A DNA stretch of 54,428 nucleotides from a virus. This document shows positions 7,732 to 15,440 of this stretch, one piece after another. How positions within the stretch are numbered: position 1 is the first letter of the stretch; the number at the start of each line of letters is the position of its first letter. The notes below the pieces were generated by a model that was not told where the DNA came from, searched no databases, and was given only the letters and a program-made list of their open reading frames with translations. The position numbers and the translations under genes were made by a program. The stretch covers positions 1 to 54,428 of IMG/VR virus record IMGVR_UViG_3300020122_000519; one strand, written 5' to 3'.

Positions 7732-9302
7732 GCGACACTCCCAAAGCAAATGGAAGCAGGAGGCGTTACGGACCCGGCCTCCTGCTCCACTCCGTTGGGC
7801 TCATTCGCCCGTTGGGTTTCTTCGTCAGCGCGCCGCATCTGCTCTCCGACGCTGCAGGCGACTGCTTCGGCTAGAGGGGGGGGCATGGCCTGTCCGCGCT
7901 GGCTCCAGCGGGAGCGCTTGGTCTTGCCGCTGAAGCACCAGTCCTCAGGGAAGCCTTGGAGGATGGTTCCCGCGAGCTCGCTCAAGACGACCGCGTTCGG
8001 CCCGCTGTGGCTCCTGTGCTCCTCGTCGTGGTGGCCTGGAACGCCCAAGCCCCGGTGCGTGACCGTCGTCCCGGGCCTGCTCCACGGCCAGTCGAGCAAC
8101 CTCGCGTCGTCCTGCTTCGTCGACTGCGTCCGCGCGGGGTTGTCGCTGCTCGTGTCGTGGTGCGGTCGGACCGCCAGCATCGCCTGGTGACCGCGACCGT
8201 TGGCCGTCACCGTCCGGACCGGCTCTTCGGGGTCGAGCGGGGGTTGGTTCCGAAGCTCAAGCCGCTCGGGCAGCTCCAGCATCGAGCCCGCCTGCGCGAC
8301 GCGGCCGCCGTTGGTCCGCACCACCATCGAGGGCGCGTCCAACTGCGAGATGGGGTGGTTCGCCTTTGGCTCCAGCGCCAAGACGACTTGCGGCGCGCTG
8401 TGCCCGCTGCCGCCGCCCCGGATGGTCGGTGAGGGTTCGTCGGGCTTGGGCTGCGGGTGTCCCTCGGTGTCGAGCAGCAGAACGCTGCTCTGGCACCGCT
8501 CCTTCGCTCCGAGCGTGCGCGCGGGCTGCGCGGGCGGGTGTCGCGGATTTAAGAGCACGTTGCCATCGGAGAGGTTCGACACTCCGACGACCCGCGCAGG
8601 TTTATCCTCGACGCTTCCGTGCTGGGCTGAGTTCTGGGCGCGCTTCCGTAACCGGCACGGGCGCCCCAACTGCTCGAGGCTCAAGTGGCCCAGCGCGTCT
8701 CGGCACGTCACCCAGGGCTTGAGCGCGTGCAGTCCCAAGGAGCCCGCGAGCAGCTCCCCGGGGTCGCAATGCGTCGGCATCGGCCACTGGATGCAGGGGC
8801 CGGAGAGGTGTCCAAACCAGAAGGGTCGAACCCTGTGCTGTGGGACGCCGTAGTCGGCCGCGTCCAGCGTGGCGAAGTCGGCGATGCAGTAGCCGACCTT
8901 CGCCAGTGGGGCCAGCGCGGCTTGGAGGTGGTGCCACTGCGTGGAGTCCTCGAGGCCCGGGACGTTCCCGATGAGGTACGCGTCCGGCTTGAGCAGTTCG
9001 ATCAACTCGCAGGTGACGTGCAGCATGTCGCGCTCGTCTTGGACGCCCAACCGCTTCCCCGCGCGGCTCCACGGTGTGCAGGGCGGGTCCGCGACGAAGA
9101 GCCGGATGCGCGGCAGCCTCGCTCCCAGCTTGGCCAGGCGCAGGAAGTCGCGCGCGTCCATCTGGAGCGGGCGGTGGCCCAAGTTCTCCTCGTACGAGTC
9201 GCAGGCGTCCAGGTCCTTGTCGACGGCCAGGTCGAAGAGGATTCCGGCGCGTCGGAAGCCCTCCGCCATCCCACCCGAGCAGGGGAAGATCTCAACGTTC
9301 AA
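7728..9302 (-). CDS. dcm: DNA cytosine-5 methyltransferase
   Basis: 524 aa from TTG 9302, overlapping the helicase stop as TTGA with AGGAG upstream. Motif I is IFPCSGGMAEGF, motif IV ADPPCTPWSR with nucleophile C75, motif VIII QHRVRPF (155-159), and motifs IX-X appear near the C-terminus (LQGFPEDW, then GQAMPPPLA). Motif VI, normally ENV, reads GNV at 112-114, so the conserved Glu is missing. The long recognition region holds four loosely repeated P-x-RT-x-x-G-G-type segments. It would methylate phage DNA against restriction if active. Confidence 0.9.
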   Translation of the reverse strand: MNVEIFPCSGGMAEGFRRAGILFDLAVDKDLDACDSYEENLGHRPLQMDARDFLRLAKLGARLPRIRLFVADPPCTPWSRAGKRLGVQDERDMLHVTCELIELLKPDAYLIGNVPGLEDSTQWHHLQAALAPLAKVGYCIADFATLDAADYGVPQHRVRPFWFGHLSGPCIQWPMPTHCDPGELLAGSLGLHALKPWVTCRDALGHLSLEQLGRPCRLRKRAQNSAQHGSVEDKPARVVGVSNLSDGNVLLNPRHPPAQPARTLGAKERCQSSVLLLDTEGHPQPKPDEPSPTIRGGGSGHSAPQVVLALEPKANHPISQLDAPSMVVRTNGGRVAQAGSMLELPERLELRNQPPLDPEEPVRTVTANGRGHQAMLAVRPHHDTSSDNPARTQSTKQDDARLLDWPWSRPGTTVTHRGLGVPGHHDEEHRSHSGPNAVVLSELAGTILQGFPEDWCFSGKTKRSRWSQRGQAMPPPLAEAVACSVGEQMRRADEETQRANEPNGVEQEAGSVTPPASICFGSVA

Positions 9303-10630
9303 AGCAGGGACTCCTGGCTGACTGGCTCCGCCTCTGGGTCCGCGAGTAGCCCGCTGGCCTGGTGGAACGGGAGCTTGATGAAAGTGTCCCCGCTCGTCTT
9401 CCCGTTCTGGTTCTTGAGCACCCCCAACCGGACGAAGTCCTCGTCCGGAGCTTTGGCCACGCCCAGCGCGAGCCGGGCTAAGTTCTCGAAGGCCCCCGGC
9501 GCCTCTCGGCAGTCCGCTAAGCGTGGGAGCGCGTCTGGCTTGGTGCCTTCCCGGTTGTGCGTGTGGGCGATGACGACGAAGGGCGCCTTGAACTCGTCCG
9601 CCAGCTCGCGCCCGCCGGAGAGGAAGTCCTGGACGTCCAGGTCCCTCCGGTCCCCCCGCCCGAAGCGCACCGCCGTCATGTTGTCGACGACGACGATGGA
9701 CGCCCCGCGCTCCGCGTACGCCTCCCGCGCGGCGAGGAGAATCTCCGCGGGCTTCAAGCCCGGCCGGTCGTCTACCAGGATTCGCGAGTCCCACGAGTGG
9801 ACGTGGCCCTTGGCCTCCTCCAGGTTGAACCACTGCCCTTCCGTGAGCGGCCGGTTCCTCAAGACGAACTGGGGGATGCCCGAGGCGTGGGCTAAGTACC
9901 GGAAGCCAAGCCACTCCTCGCGGTCCTCAAGCGAGAAGATGGCCCCCACCTGGCCGCGCCGGGCGACGTTGCGCAGCACGCTCGCCGCGATGCCTGACTT
10001 GACCACCCCCGCGCGGCCGCACAGCACGACGAGGGTGGGGTGGATGCCGCCTATCGCGCCGTCGATCTCCGGGTAGCCGGTGGGGACGTTGGGCAGGATT
10101 CGCCCGTCCTGCACCGCGCGGATCCGCTTGCTCGCGGCGTCCGAGCCCTGGGAGGCCCCCCGCCACGCGCTCGAGTGGCCGGGCACGGTGTTCGCCGCGT
10201 GGTGCATCTCCTGCGCGAGCTCAGGACCGACCGCCTCCCCGGTCTCCGCCAGCGCGATGATCCGCCGCGCGGCCTCGTACGCCCGCCGGCGGGAGGCCAA
10301 GTTCTTCAAGGCGACCGCGAGCGCCAGAGCTTCCGCGCTGGTGGCTAGTACGGGGCTGAAGCAGGGGGCGAAGTTCCTCCACGCCACCCGCTCGCCGCCT
10401 AGGCGCAACAACTCCGACTCGAGCGCTTCGCGGACGGGCGCCAGTCCCCGCGGCAGCGCGGCGGCGAAGGCCTCGAAGACCAAGCGCGCCGGGCGCTCCG
10501 AGAAGTCGTCACCTTGGAGGCCCAGCGAATCGAGCAGGGCCCGCGCCTTCGAGGCGCCCAGGACGCGCCCCTCTTCGGCCACGATGGCCAAGAGCTTCTG
10601 CTCGAGTTGGGGGTTGGACAGGAGGCTCAC
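9299..10630 (-). CDS. DnaB-like replicative helicase
   Basis: 443 aa with an N-terminal helical domain (1-130) and a RecA-fold C-terminal domain. The P-loop region is CGRAGVVKSGIA (204-215), where the second Gly of G-x4-GK[ST] is Val. The strand-Glu FSLED (~232-236), Walker B SIVVVDNM (~311-318) and a VIAHTHNREG segment equivalent to the SQLNR motif follow. A late segment, DCREAPGAFENLA, matches the sensor region before the Arg finger. It is the replication fork helicase, paired with the initiator gene upstream. Confidence 0.88.
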   Translation of the reverse strand: MSLLSNPQLEQKLLAIVAEEGRVLGASKARALLDSLGLQGDDFSERPARLVFEAFAAALPRGLAPVREALESELLRLGGERVAWRNFAPCFSPVLATSAEALALAVALKNLASRRRAYEAARRIIALAETGEAVGPELAQEMHHAANTVPGHSSAWRGASQGSDAASKRIRAVQDGRILPNVPTGYPEIDGAIGGIHPTLVVLCGRAGVVKSGIAASVLRNVARRGQVGAIFSLEDREEWLGFRYLAHASGIPQFVLRNRPLTEGQWFNLEEAKGHVHSWDSRILVDDRPGLKPAEILLAAREAYAERGASIVVVDNMTAVRFGRGDRRDLDVQDFLSGGRELADEFKAPFVVIAHTHNREGTKPDALPRLADCREAPGAFENLARLALGVAKAPDEDFVRLGVLKNQNGKTSGDTFIKLPFHQASGLLADPEAEPVSQESLL

Positions 10631-11499
10631 GTGAGCAGGCCTCCGGTGTAGGGGACGGGCTCGGGCCTGCCGTTACTCGATCGCCCGTTGGACTCGGCGT
10701 TGGCTATGAAGCGCTCGAGGTTCGAGCCGTTCCGGCAGATGAGCTCCAAGTCGTCGTAGCGGGTGTGGTTCGCGTTCTCCCCGCAGTTGTGGGGCGTCTT
10801 CGAGCAGCCGTCGATCGCCCGCTTGATCTGCGCGACGGAGTAGCCGTCCTTGAGGCGGGCGCTGACGGCCTTGCGGCGGTCGTCGGTCAGCCTCGAGGTG
10901 GGAGGCTTCTTCATCACCTTCTGCCAGTAGGTGAAGACCTCCGTCGCAGCGTCGGTGCCCTGAAGGGGGAGTTCAGAAGCGCCAGAAGTCGATCCCGTTT
11001 CGCTTCGGGTGGGGATCGGGGATGGGGTTGGGGATGAGGTCGGGGACGGGGACGAGGATGGAGGGTGACATGGTGTGACACTTTCGGACGCTCCCGGACG
11101 AGTCCGGACAACTTCGGACACGTCGTTAATGATTCCGGAGCCTTGCGCGGCTAAAACAGCCCTAGCTTTTTGTCGTTCCTCGGCCTTGCGAAGCTTCTCG
11201 GTTTTGCGTGCTTCCTGGGCCTCGATGAACTTGGGCGCCAAAAGCACATCCCCGCGGCGCCAAGTCACCACTTTGACCCGCTCCAAGTCCTTGAGCCCCG
11301 GCTCAACCACTTCCCCGGGGAGGTCGGTCATCACGGAGACGGTCTCGACCCGGCCGAGTTCGCCGCAGTCCATCGAGCCCACCGTGTCGAGTCGGCGCAT
11401 CAGGAGCGGCCAGAGAGCCTTGGCCTGCCAACTCATCGCCTTCCAGGTGGGAGTGTCCCGGGTGTACAGCTTGACGTAGTGCTCGTCCTCGAAGCGCAT
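10627..11499 (-). CDS. Phage replication initiation protein
   Basis: 290 aa. The N-terminal 100 residues form a winged-helix-like domain (WQAKALWPLLMRRLD, then DLPGEVVEPGLKDLE). A Ser/Pro/Thr-rich linker (140-180) follows. The C-terminal 90 residues include VAQIKRAIDGCSKTPHN and YDDLELICRNGSNLERFI, the signature of the helicase-interacting domain of phage O-type or replisome-organiser proteins. Location just upstream of the helicase supports origin recognition and helicase loading. An origin may lie within this gene; I see no clear iteron set. Confidence 0.85.
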   Translation of the reverse strand: MRFEDEHYVKLYTRDTPTWKAMSWQAKALWPLLMRRLDTVGSMDCGELGRVETVSVMTDLPGEVVEPGLKDLERVKVVTWRRGDVLLAPKFIEAQEARKTEKLRKAEERQKARAVLAAQGSGIINDVSEVVRTRPGASESVTPCHPPSSSPSPTSSPTPSPIPTRSETGSTSGASELPLQGTDAATEVFTYWQKVMKKPPTSRLTDDRRKAVSARLKDGYSVAQIKRAIDGCSKTPHNCGENANHTRYDDLELICRNGSNLERFIANAESNGRSSNGRPEPVPYTGGLLT

Positions 11500-11500
11500 G

Positions 11501-11908
11501 TCAGCGCGCCCCCAGCTTTATGGAACCCGGATCCTTGGGCGGCGGTAGCGAGCGGATGAAATCCAAGAGCTCTTGCTCGGGCCGAAACCACTCGCTCTCC
11601 ATGCGCAAATGACGAAAGCGCTCGTGGTAGTCATGCTCTCGAAGGAAGCCGCCCAAAATAAGTCCAACCACACGCAATCGCGAGAACGGGTAGCCGACTT
11701 GGGCCTGCTTAAGACGATGACCGGGCCATCGCTGAGTACAGCCGATTTTGATCGGTCCCCCGTCTTCGCCTTGAAAGAAGTAAGCCCAGTTTTGAAATAC
11801 CTCTTTTGGCGACTGGTCCACCCAACGAAGTCGGGTCTCCCGGTACGGATCGATGTCGATTGCCGGTAATAGGCGGTGCGTGTCGCTGCTCGACTGGTCC
11901 CCTCGCAT
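11501..11908 (-). CDS. GIY-YIG (T5orf172-type) nuclease domain protein
   Basis: 135 aa. Segments WAYFFQGEDGGPIKIG, the RLKQAQVGYPF helix with its basic residue, and EHDYHERFRHLRMESEWF match the short T5orf172/Mug113 branch of GIY-YIG domains, with the final Glu near residue 91-95. The ATG at 11908 is preceded by TTAGGA. It may be a stand-alone endonuclease or a nicking enzyme. Confidence 0.75.
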   Translation of the reverse strand: MRGDQSSSDTHRLLPAIDIDPYRETRLRWVDQSPKEVFQNWAYFFQGEDGGPIKIGCTQRWPGHRLKQAQVGYPFSRLRVVGLILGGFLREHDYHERFRHLRMESEWFRPEQELLDFIRSLPPPKDPGSIKLGAR

Positions 11909-11927
11909 TGTCCTAAGACCAGTCGGC

Positions 11928-12119
11928 CTAAGCCGCTATGAGCTGCGCGAAGTCGCGACGCCGCTTGAACTGGGCGAGACGCGCGGGCTTGACGTAAAGC
12001 TTGCCCCGGGACCAGAAGCCGTAGAGGGGGCCCCGGAGGATGAGGGCTCGAACTTTGGTCGCAGTAGTGCCAAGCTCGCGCGCGACCGCACGGAGGCCGT
12101 AGGGGCACTCGCGGCTCAC
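11928..12119 (-). CDS. Small HTH protein, candidate excisionase
   Basis: 63 aa from GTG 12119. GLRAVARELGTTATKVRALI forms a helix-turn-helix, followed by a wing-like GFWSRGKLYVKPARLAQF and a basic tail. This is the layout of small excisionases. It lies about 45 bp from the candidate attP and downstream of the integrase. The open frame extends upstream through the tRNA-like segment, but that part is non-coding in character and there is no better start. Confidence 0.55.
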   Translation of the reverse strand: MSRECPYGLRAVARELGTTATKVRALILRGPLYGFWSRGKLYVKPARLAQFKRRRDFAQLIAA

Positions 12120-12163
12120 GGCAGCGAAGGAGAGGGCAGGAAAACTAACTGCCCCCTCCTCCT

Positions 12164-12210
12164 GAGCGGGAAAAGAGATTTGAACTCTCGACCCTCGCCT
12201 TGGCAAGGCG
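12164..12210 (-). other. Candidate attP core: 3' half of tRNA-Gly(GCC)
   Basis: On the minus strand this segment reads as an anticodon loop TTGCCAA (anticodon GCC at 12202-12204), the 3' anticodon stem, a 5-base variable loop, a T arm with TTCAAAT loop, and a 3' acceptor strand ending CCCGCT. The expected 5' half (GCGGGA acceptor, D arm) is absent. A tRNA 3' half beside a tyrosine integrase is the classical phage attachment core, which restores the host tRNA after integration. Confidence 0.8.
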
Positions 12211-12259
12211 GAAGGCCGCTGGTTTGAGCCCCGTCCCATTCGCACACCTCTCAAAACTG

Positions 12260-12291
12260 CCCGCCCGGATGCTGCGACACATCCGAGCGGG
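12260..12291 (-). terminator. Hairpin, probable integrase terminator
   Basis: CCCGC and CGGATG arms pair with CATCCG and GCGGG around an 8-base loop, with one mismatch. On the minus strand the hairpin is followed within 3 bases by TTTT. It lies between the integrase and attP and would stop leftward integrase transcription. Confidence 0.6.
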
Positions 12292-12506
12292 GCCTTTCAG
12301 TCGCCCGAAAGCGAAGAAGGCCAAAGGGTTAATGGGTCGGCCGGTCGCAGGGTCGGCCCAACTGTCGTGAAGGTAAATGAAGAGTCTGACATGTGTCAAC
12401 GAGTGCACGCTTGGTTGGCGTGTTTCATCAACACGGGCGCGGACTTGCGCGTGTCGATTTTTGTGCGAGTGGTTTTCCGGTGGATCCGACATACAAGCGG
12501 GAGCGA
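12292..12506. other. Non-coding stretch between integrase and attP
   Basis: No convincing gene. A 9-base direct repeat GGGTCGGCC occurs at 12334-12342 and 12350-12358, 16 bases apart, and could be integrase or excisionase arm sites. That function is inferred from position only. Confidence 0.4.
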
Positions 12507-13571
12507 CTACAACACCAGTCGGTCCAACTCGCGGCGTTGGTAGGCGAGCGAGACGTGGGTGTAGATCTCCTCGGTGGGCGAGGCGTTCGCGTGGCCGACC
12601 AGGAGCCGGATGCACAGAGGGTCGGCCCCCGCCTCGCGGTGGAGCGTCACCGCAGTGTGCCTCAAGTCGTGGAACCGGATGCGGCGGGTCCGCGGAACGA
12701 GCCACAGTACGAAGCCGCAGCGTGGGCACGCCTTCGTCTCCTTGAGCGCGAGCAGCTCCTTGTGGCCGCACCCCTTGCGCCGGCACTTGGCCTCGTAGCC
12801 CAGAACAACCCCCGCGTCCCCCATCGCCACTTTCAAGATACGACTGAGCTTCGTGTCCTTTCGAAACCGGCCGCCATCCTCGCGGGGAAAGACGAGCTCG
12901 CTCGGGCTCATCTCAATGGCGCGCCGGATAGCCTCGAAGGCGGCGGCAGGAATCGGGACGCGGCGCGGGCGGCCCGTCTTGGTGGTGTCGCGCCCGTGGC
13001 TGCGGCGGATCCACGCCAAGCGCTGAGCGAGGTCCACGTCTTCTTTTCGCAAGCCGAAAAGTTCGCCCTTCCGGTCCCCCATCACCAGAGCAACGGTGAA
13101 GAGGTCTCTCCGGTCAGGGCGCACGCACCGGAGCACCGCGCGCGCCTCTTCCAAGGACAGCGTGTCATAGGCGGGCCTGGGCACCTTGCATCGCGTCGCC
13201 AACTTGAACGGGTTGACCGCTGGCCATTTCTTGCTCTTTTGTGCGAACGCCGCGACTCGCGAGCCCACCGAGAGGGCCTTGTTCTTGGTCGCAGGGCCGA
13301 TGTCCGTCATGGAGGCGATGGCGCGCTCGATGTCGCAGGGCTGGAGGCTCTTCGCCGTGAGGTGGCCAATCTCTCGATTGAGGCGCTCGACGTGCCCCCG
13401 GGCGTTGCCGGGGTCCTGAAACCTACTCGCGACCGTTTGGAGCCACTCTGCGGAAATTTCGCGGAACGTTAAAACGTGTTCACTCACATCTAAATCCAGC
13501 ATCAACTGTCGGAGCTTCCGCACGTCCTCCGGCGTATCGAGCCGGATGACATAACCAGACTTCCTTGACAC
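12507..13571 (-). CDS. int: Tyrosine-type site-specific integrase
   Basis: 354 aa from GTG 13571. Residues 30-120 are the core-binding domain and 135-354 the catalytic domain. The catalytic set is visible: R167 in DRKGEL, K198 in TKTG, H301-x-x-R304 in HDLRHT, H327 in VGHAN and nucleophile Y337. Between boxes I and II is a zinc ribbon (C263, C268, C282, C285) inserted just before the HxxR strand. From memory, this insert is frequent in integrases of myxobacteria and their phages. The gene lies beside a tRNA-Gly attP candidate and behind the RHH regulator gene. Confidence 0.95.
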   Translation of the reverse strand: MSRKSGYVIRLDTPEDVRKLRQLMLDLDVSEHVLTFREISAEWLQTVASRFQDPGNARGHVERLNREIGHLTAKSLQPCDIERAIASMTDIGPATKNKALSVGSRVAAFAQKSKKWPAVNPFKLATRCKVPRPAYDTLSLEEARAVLRCVRPDRRDLFTVALVMGDRKGELFGLRKEDVDLAQRLAWIRRSHGRDTTKTGRPRRVPIPAAAFEAIRRAIEMSPSELVFPREDGGRFRKDTKLSRILKVAMGDAGVVLGYEAKCRRKGCGHKELLALKETKACPRCGFVLWLVPRTRRIRFHDLRHTAVTLHREAGADPLCIRLLVGHANASPTEEIYTHVSLAYQRRELDRLVL

Positions 13572-13672
13572 GCGCGGAAACCCCCAATTGCTTGAGGACC
13601 GCCCTTTAATTCATTTATTCAGTTACACGCAAATCCACCGACAGTGATTTCAGTGTGTTACGCGGCATCCAC
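13572..13672. promoter_or_regulatory. AT-rich spacer upstream of integrase
   Basis: About 100 bases, notably AT-rich for this genome around 13600-13630. It separates the RHH gene from the integrase and probably carries an integrase promoter, but no hexamer pair stands out. Confidence 0.3.
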
Positions 13673-13891
13673 TCAAGTGCGCTTGGGTGGGAGCCCCCAC
13701 TTCTCCTCTAACTCCTTGATACCATTGCTCAAGATGAGCCTGATCAGGTCCGACTCGTCGACCTGGCGGTGATTGGCCAAGGCCTCGAGCCGCTCCTTTA
13801 TCTCGTGGGGCACGCGGACGACGAGGTTCCCCATCGGCTTCCGCTTCTTCTTCCTGAGACCCGCCTCATCGGCGTCGTCGATTGGCGCCAC
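13673..13891 (-). CDS. Ribbon-helix-helix regulator, candidate lysogeny repressor
   Basis: 72 aa from GTG 13891 with GAGG upstream (GTG 13912 or an ATG at residue 20 are alternatives). NLVVRVPHEIKERLEALAN gives the strand and first helix, and VDESDLIRLILSNGIKEL the second helix, as in Arc/CopG proteins. A basic N-terminal arm (RKKKRK) precedes the strand. It is transcribed away from a divergent promoter with repeated dyads, consistent with autoregulation and control of the early operon. Confidence 0.8.
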   Translation of the reverse strand: MAPIDDADEAGLRKKKRKPMGNLVVRVPHEIKERLEALANHRQVDESDLIRLILSNGIKELEEKWGLPPKRT

Positions 13892-13947
13892 AGCCAAACC
13901 TCGCACGTGAGTTGACCTCGATTCTTTAGGCGGCAACGCGCCGCATG

Positions 13948-13982
13948 GAAAGAACAATGCCACAGCCAAGCAGTAATCGCAA
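13948..13982 (-). promoter_or_regulatory. Possible leftward promoter for RHH regulator
   Basis: On the minus strand TTGCGA and CATTGT are separated by 17 bases, and the first hexamer abuts the left operator. This is a weak match supported by the divergent gene arrangement. Confidence 0.4.
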
Positions 13983-14022
13983 TGCGTACGCTTGCGTACG
14001 TTGACAAACGCAATGCGTTCGC
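13978..14022. promoter_or_regulatory. Operator cluster between divergent promoters
   Basis: CGCAATGCGTACGC at 13978-13991 recurs as CGCAATGCGTTCGC at 14009-14022, 31 bases apart (about three helical turns). A further GCGTACG lies at 13994-14000. The right copy is a perfect dyad AATGCG-TT-CGCATT that lies in the spacer of the rightward promoter. The likely binder is the adjacent RHH protein. Confidence 0.75.
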
Positions 14023-14030
14023 ATTACTAT
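14001..14030 (+). promoter_or_regulatory. Early rightward promoter
   Basis: TTGACA at 14001-14006 and TACTAT at 14025-14030 with an 18-base spacer fit a sigma-70-type promoter for the 14.06-24.7 kb operon. The spacer contains a complete operator dyad, so repressor binding would block polymerase. Confidence 0.7.
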
Positions 14031-14060
14031 TCTCTCCATCAACGATTGGGGAGGCAGCAA

Positions 14061-14279
14061 ATGGCGACCCGGAGCGAAGCGGTTGAGGTTGTGATGAGCC
14101 CGGAGGTGACGGTTCGCAGGCAGAAGGCGACGAAGGCCTTCTTGAACAAGCTCGTGCGGCTGGGCGCAGTGGCTCCGCCGACCTCTTGCGGTGAAGAGAC
14201 GCTCTGCCCGGACGACCGCATTCGCCCGTGCGTCAAACCCCATGGCCACGACGGGTGGCACGACGCGGGGGTTCGCTAA
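14061..14279 (+). CDS. First early gene, hypothetical
   Basis: 72 aa from ATG 14061 with GGGGAGG at 14048-14054. The N-terminal half is basic and helical (VTVRRQKATKAFLNKLVRL). The C-terminal half has Cys/His residues (SCGEETLCPDDRIRPCVKPH) that could bind zinc. It is the first gene after the repressed early promoter. Function unknown. Confidence 0.7.
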   Translation: MATRSEAVEVVMSPEVTVRRQKATKAFLNKLVRLGAVAPPTSCGEETLCPDDRIRPCVKPHGHDGWHDAGVR

Positions 14280-14600
14280 ATGAGCGCGCCCAAGTTCACG
14301 CCGGGCCCGTGGCGTGTCGGCCCGTCTCACGAAGAGGGCTCGTGTGAGTACATAGACCACGGCATCTATACGGCGGGGAGCGTCGCGGTCCTCTATTCAA
14401 CAGAGGACGGCAGCCACGAAACCAGAAGGGCCAACGCCGCCCTCATCGCCGCTGCTCCGGAGCTGTACGAGGCGCTGCGCGAAGTTAAGTCTGCGCTGGA
14501 AGACCATCTCTTGGTCCAGCCGAATTCGGCGTTCGCCGATGCCGGACGCGACCTCGTGTCGAAGATCAACGCCGCTCTCGCCAAGGCGGAGTGCCGCTAG
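14280..14600 (+). CDS. Conserved phage protein of unknown function
   Basis: 106 aa. TPGPWRVG near the start and RRANAALIAAAPELYEALRE in the middle are signatures of a widespread phage and prophage family with no known role. It starts immediately after the previous stop. Confidence 0.8.
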   Translation: MSAPKFTPGPWRVGPSHEEGSCEYIDHGIYTAGSVAVLYSTEDGSHETRRANAALIAAAPELYEALREVKSALEDHLLVQPNSAFADAGRDLVSKINAALAKAECR

Positions 14601-15032
14601 ATGAGCACCTCCCACAACACCAAGTCCCAGTTCCAAAAGTACGAGAAGACCAAACACGGCGCCGCCCTCGCCGCCCTCGTCGTCTCCGCGGCCAAGGACC
14701 ACTTCTCGGGGCTGATGCCCTCGGTCGACTACCTCGAGTACCGCCACGACGTGGAGCGCCAAGCGGCGGACCTGGACGTCCTCAAGGAGTACGAGGCCTC
14801 GTTGAGGGTCCAGATGAACCCGGAGCTAGGCGGCGAGGCGGCGCGCTTGCTCGTCTCCATCCGCAAGCGTCTGGAGGAGGACCACAAGGAGGCCATCGCC
14901 CAGAGGATGCAAGCGCGGACCCGAGCCGAAGAGGCGAAGGACTCCCTCGCCAAGGCGGAGAGGCGCTGCTCCAACATCGAGGACCTCCTCGACAAGACCA
15001 ACTCGATGGTCGACCGCTTGGAGAAGGCTTAA
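14601..15032 (+). CDS. Coiled-coil protein
   Basis: 143 aa. Residues 55-143 have long heptad-like stretches rich in Arg, Glu, Ala and Leu (RKRLEEDHKEAIAQRM, AEERRCS-like segments), predicting a coiled coil. The N-terminal segment may be globular. Function unknown. Confidence 0.7.
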   Translation: MSTSHNTKSQFQKYEKTKHGAALAALVVSAAKDHFSGLMPSVDYLEYRHDVERQAADLDVLKEYEASLRVQMNPELGGEAARLLVSIRKRLEEDHKEAIAQRMQARTRAEEAKDSLAKAERRCSNIEDLLDKTNSMVDRLEKA

Positions 15033-15036
15033 GCCA

Positions 15037-15279
15037 ATGGCCAAGTGCGACCACTGCGAGGGCGCGGGGAGCGTAGAAGCCGTCGCCCTGCACCCCGAGT
15101 ACGGGCGGATGACGTGCGGTGACTGCGGCGGGTGTGGCTCGTTCTGCGACTACTGCGGAGACCCGCTCAACTCGCCCAACCCTGACGCGCTGGAGCACGT
15201 CTGTGCGGGGTGCTCGGAGGAGATGGCGGAGGCCGCCCACGCGGACGTCCTCGCCGACACCGCGAGGGACTCCTCATGA
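15037..15279 (+). CDS. DnaJ-type zinc-finger-like small protein
   Basis: 80 aa with CDHCEGAGS, CGDCGGCGSFC, CDYCG and CAGC. These resemble CxxCxGxG units of the DnaJ central domain, probably two zinc sites. The tail is acidic and helical. No J domain is present, so it is not a chaperone partner in the usual sense. Confidence 0.75.
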   Translation: MAKCDHCEGAGSVEAVALHPEYGRMTCGDCGGCGSFCDYCGDPLNSPNPDALEHVCAGCSEEMAEAAHADVLADTARDSS

Positions 15280-15440
15280 CCGTCACCAAGAAGGGGATGA
15301 CAGCGGAGGTCCGCAACGGTGTCGCCATCCTCTCGGAGCCAATCCAGTGCCGCTGCGGTCGGATGGCCTACATCGTCCGGGTGGATGGCGGGACTCGGTG
15401 CGTGGAGTGCGCCAGTCGCTCGGAGGAGGGTTCTCGATGA
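15276..15440 (+). CDS. Small zinc-ribbon protein
   Basis: 54 aa from ATG 15276 (ATGA overlap). CRCG and CVEC flank a beta hairpin, giving a minimal zinc ribbon. Confidence 0.65.
   Translation: MTVTKKGMTAEVRNGVAILSEPIQCRCGRMAYIVRVDGGTRCVECASRSEEGSR

Noticed and set aside
12164-12246. A complete tRNA-Gly gene
   Set aside because: The 5' acceptor strand and D arm do not pair with the 3' half, so only the 3' half is present.
11928-12254. 108-aa version of the HTH protein reaching through the tRNA-like segment
   Set aside because: The added N-terminus is a translation of the attP tRNA fragment, a well known false extension.
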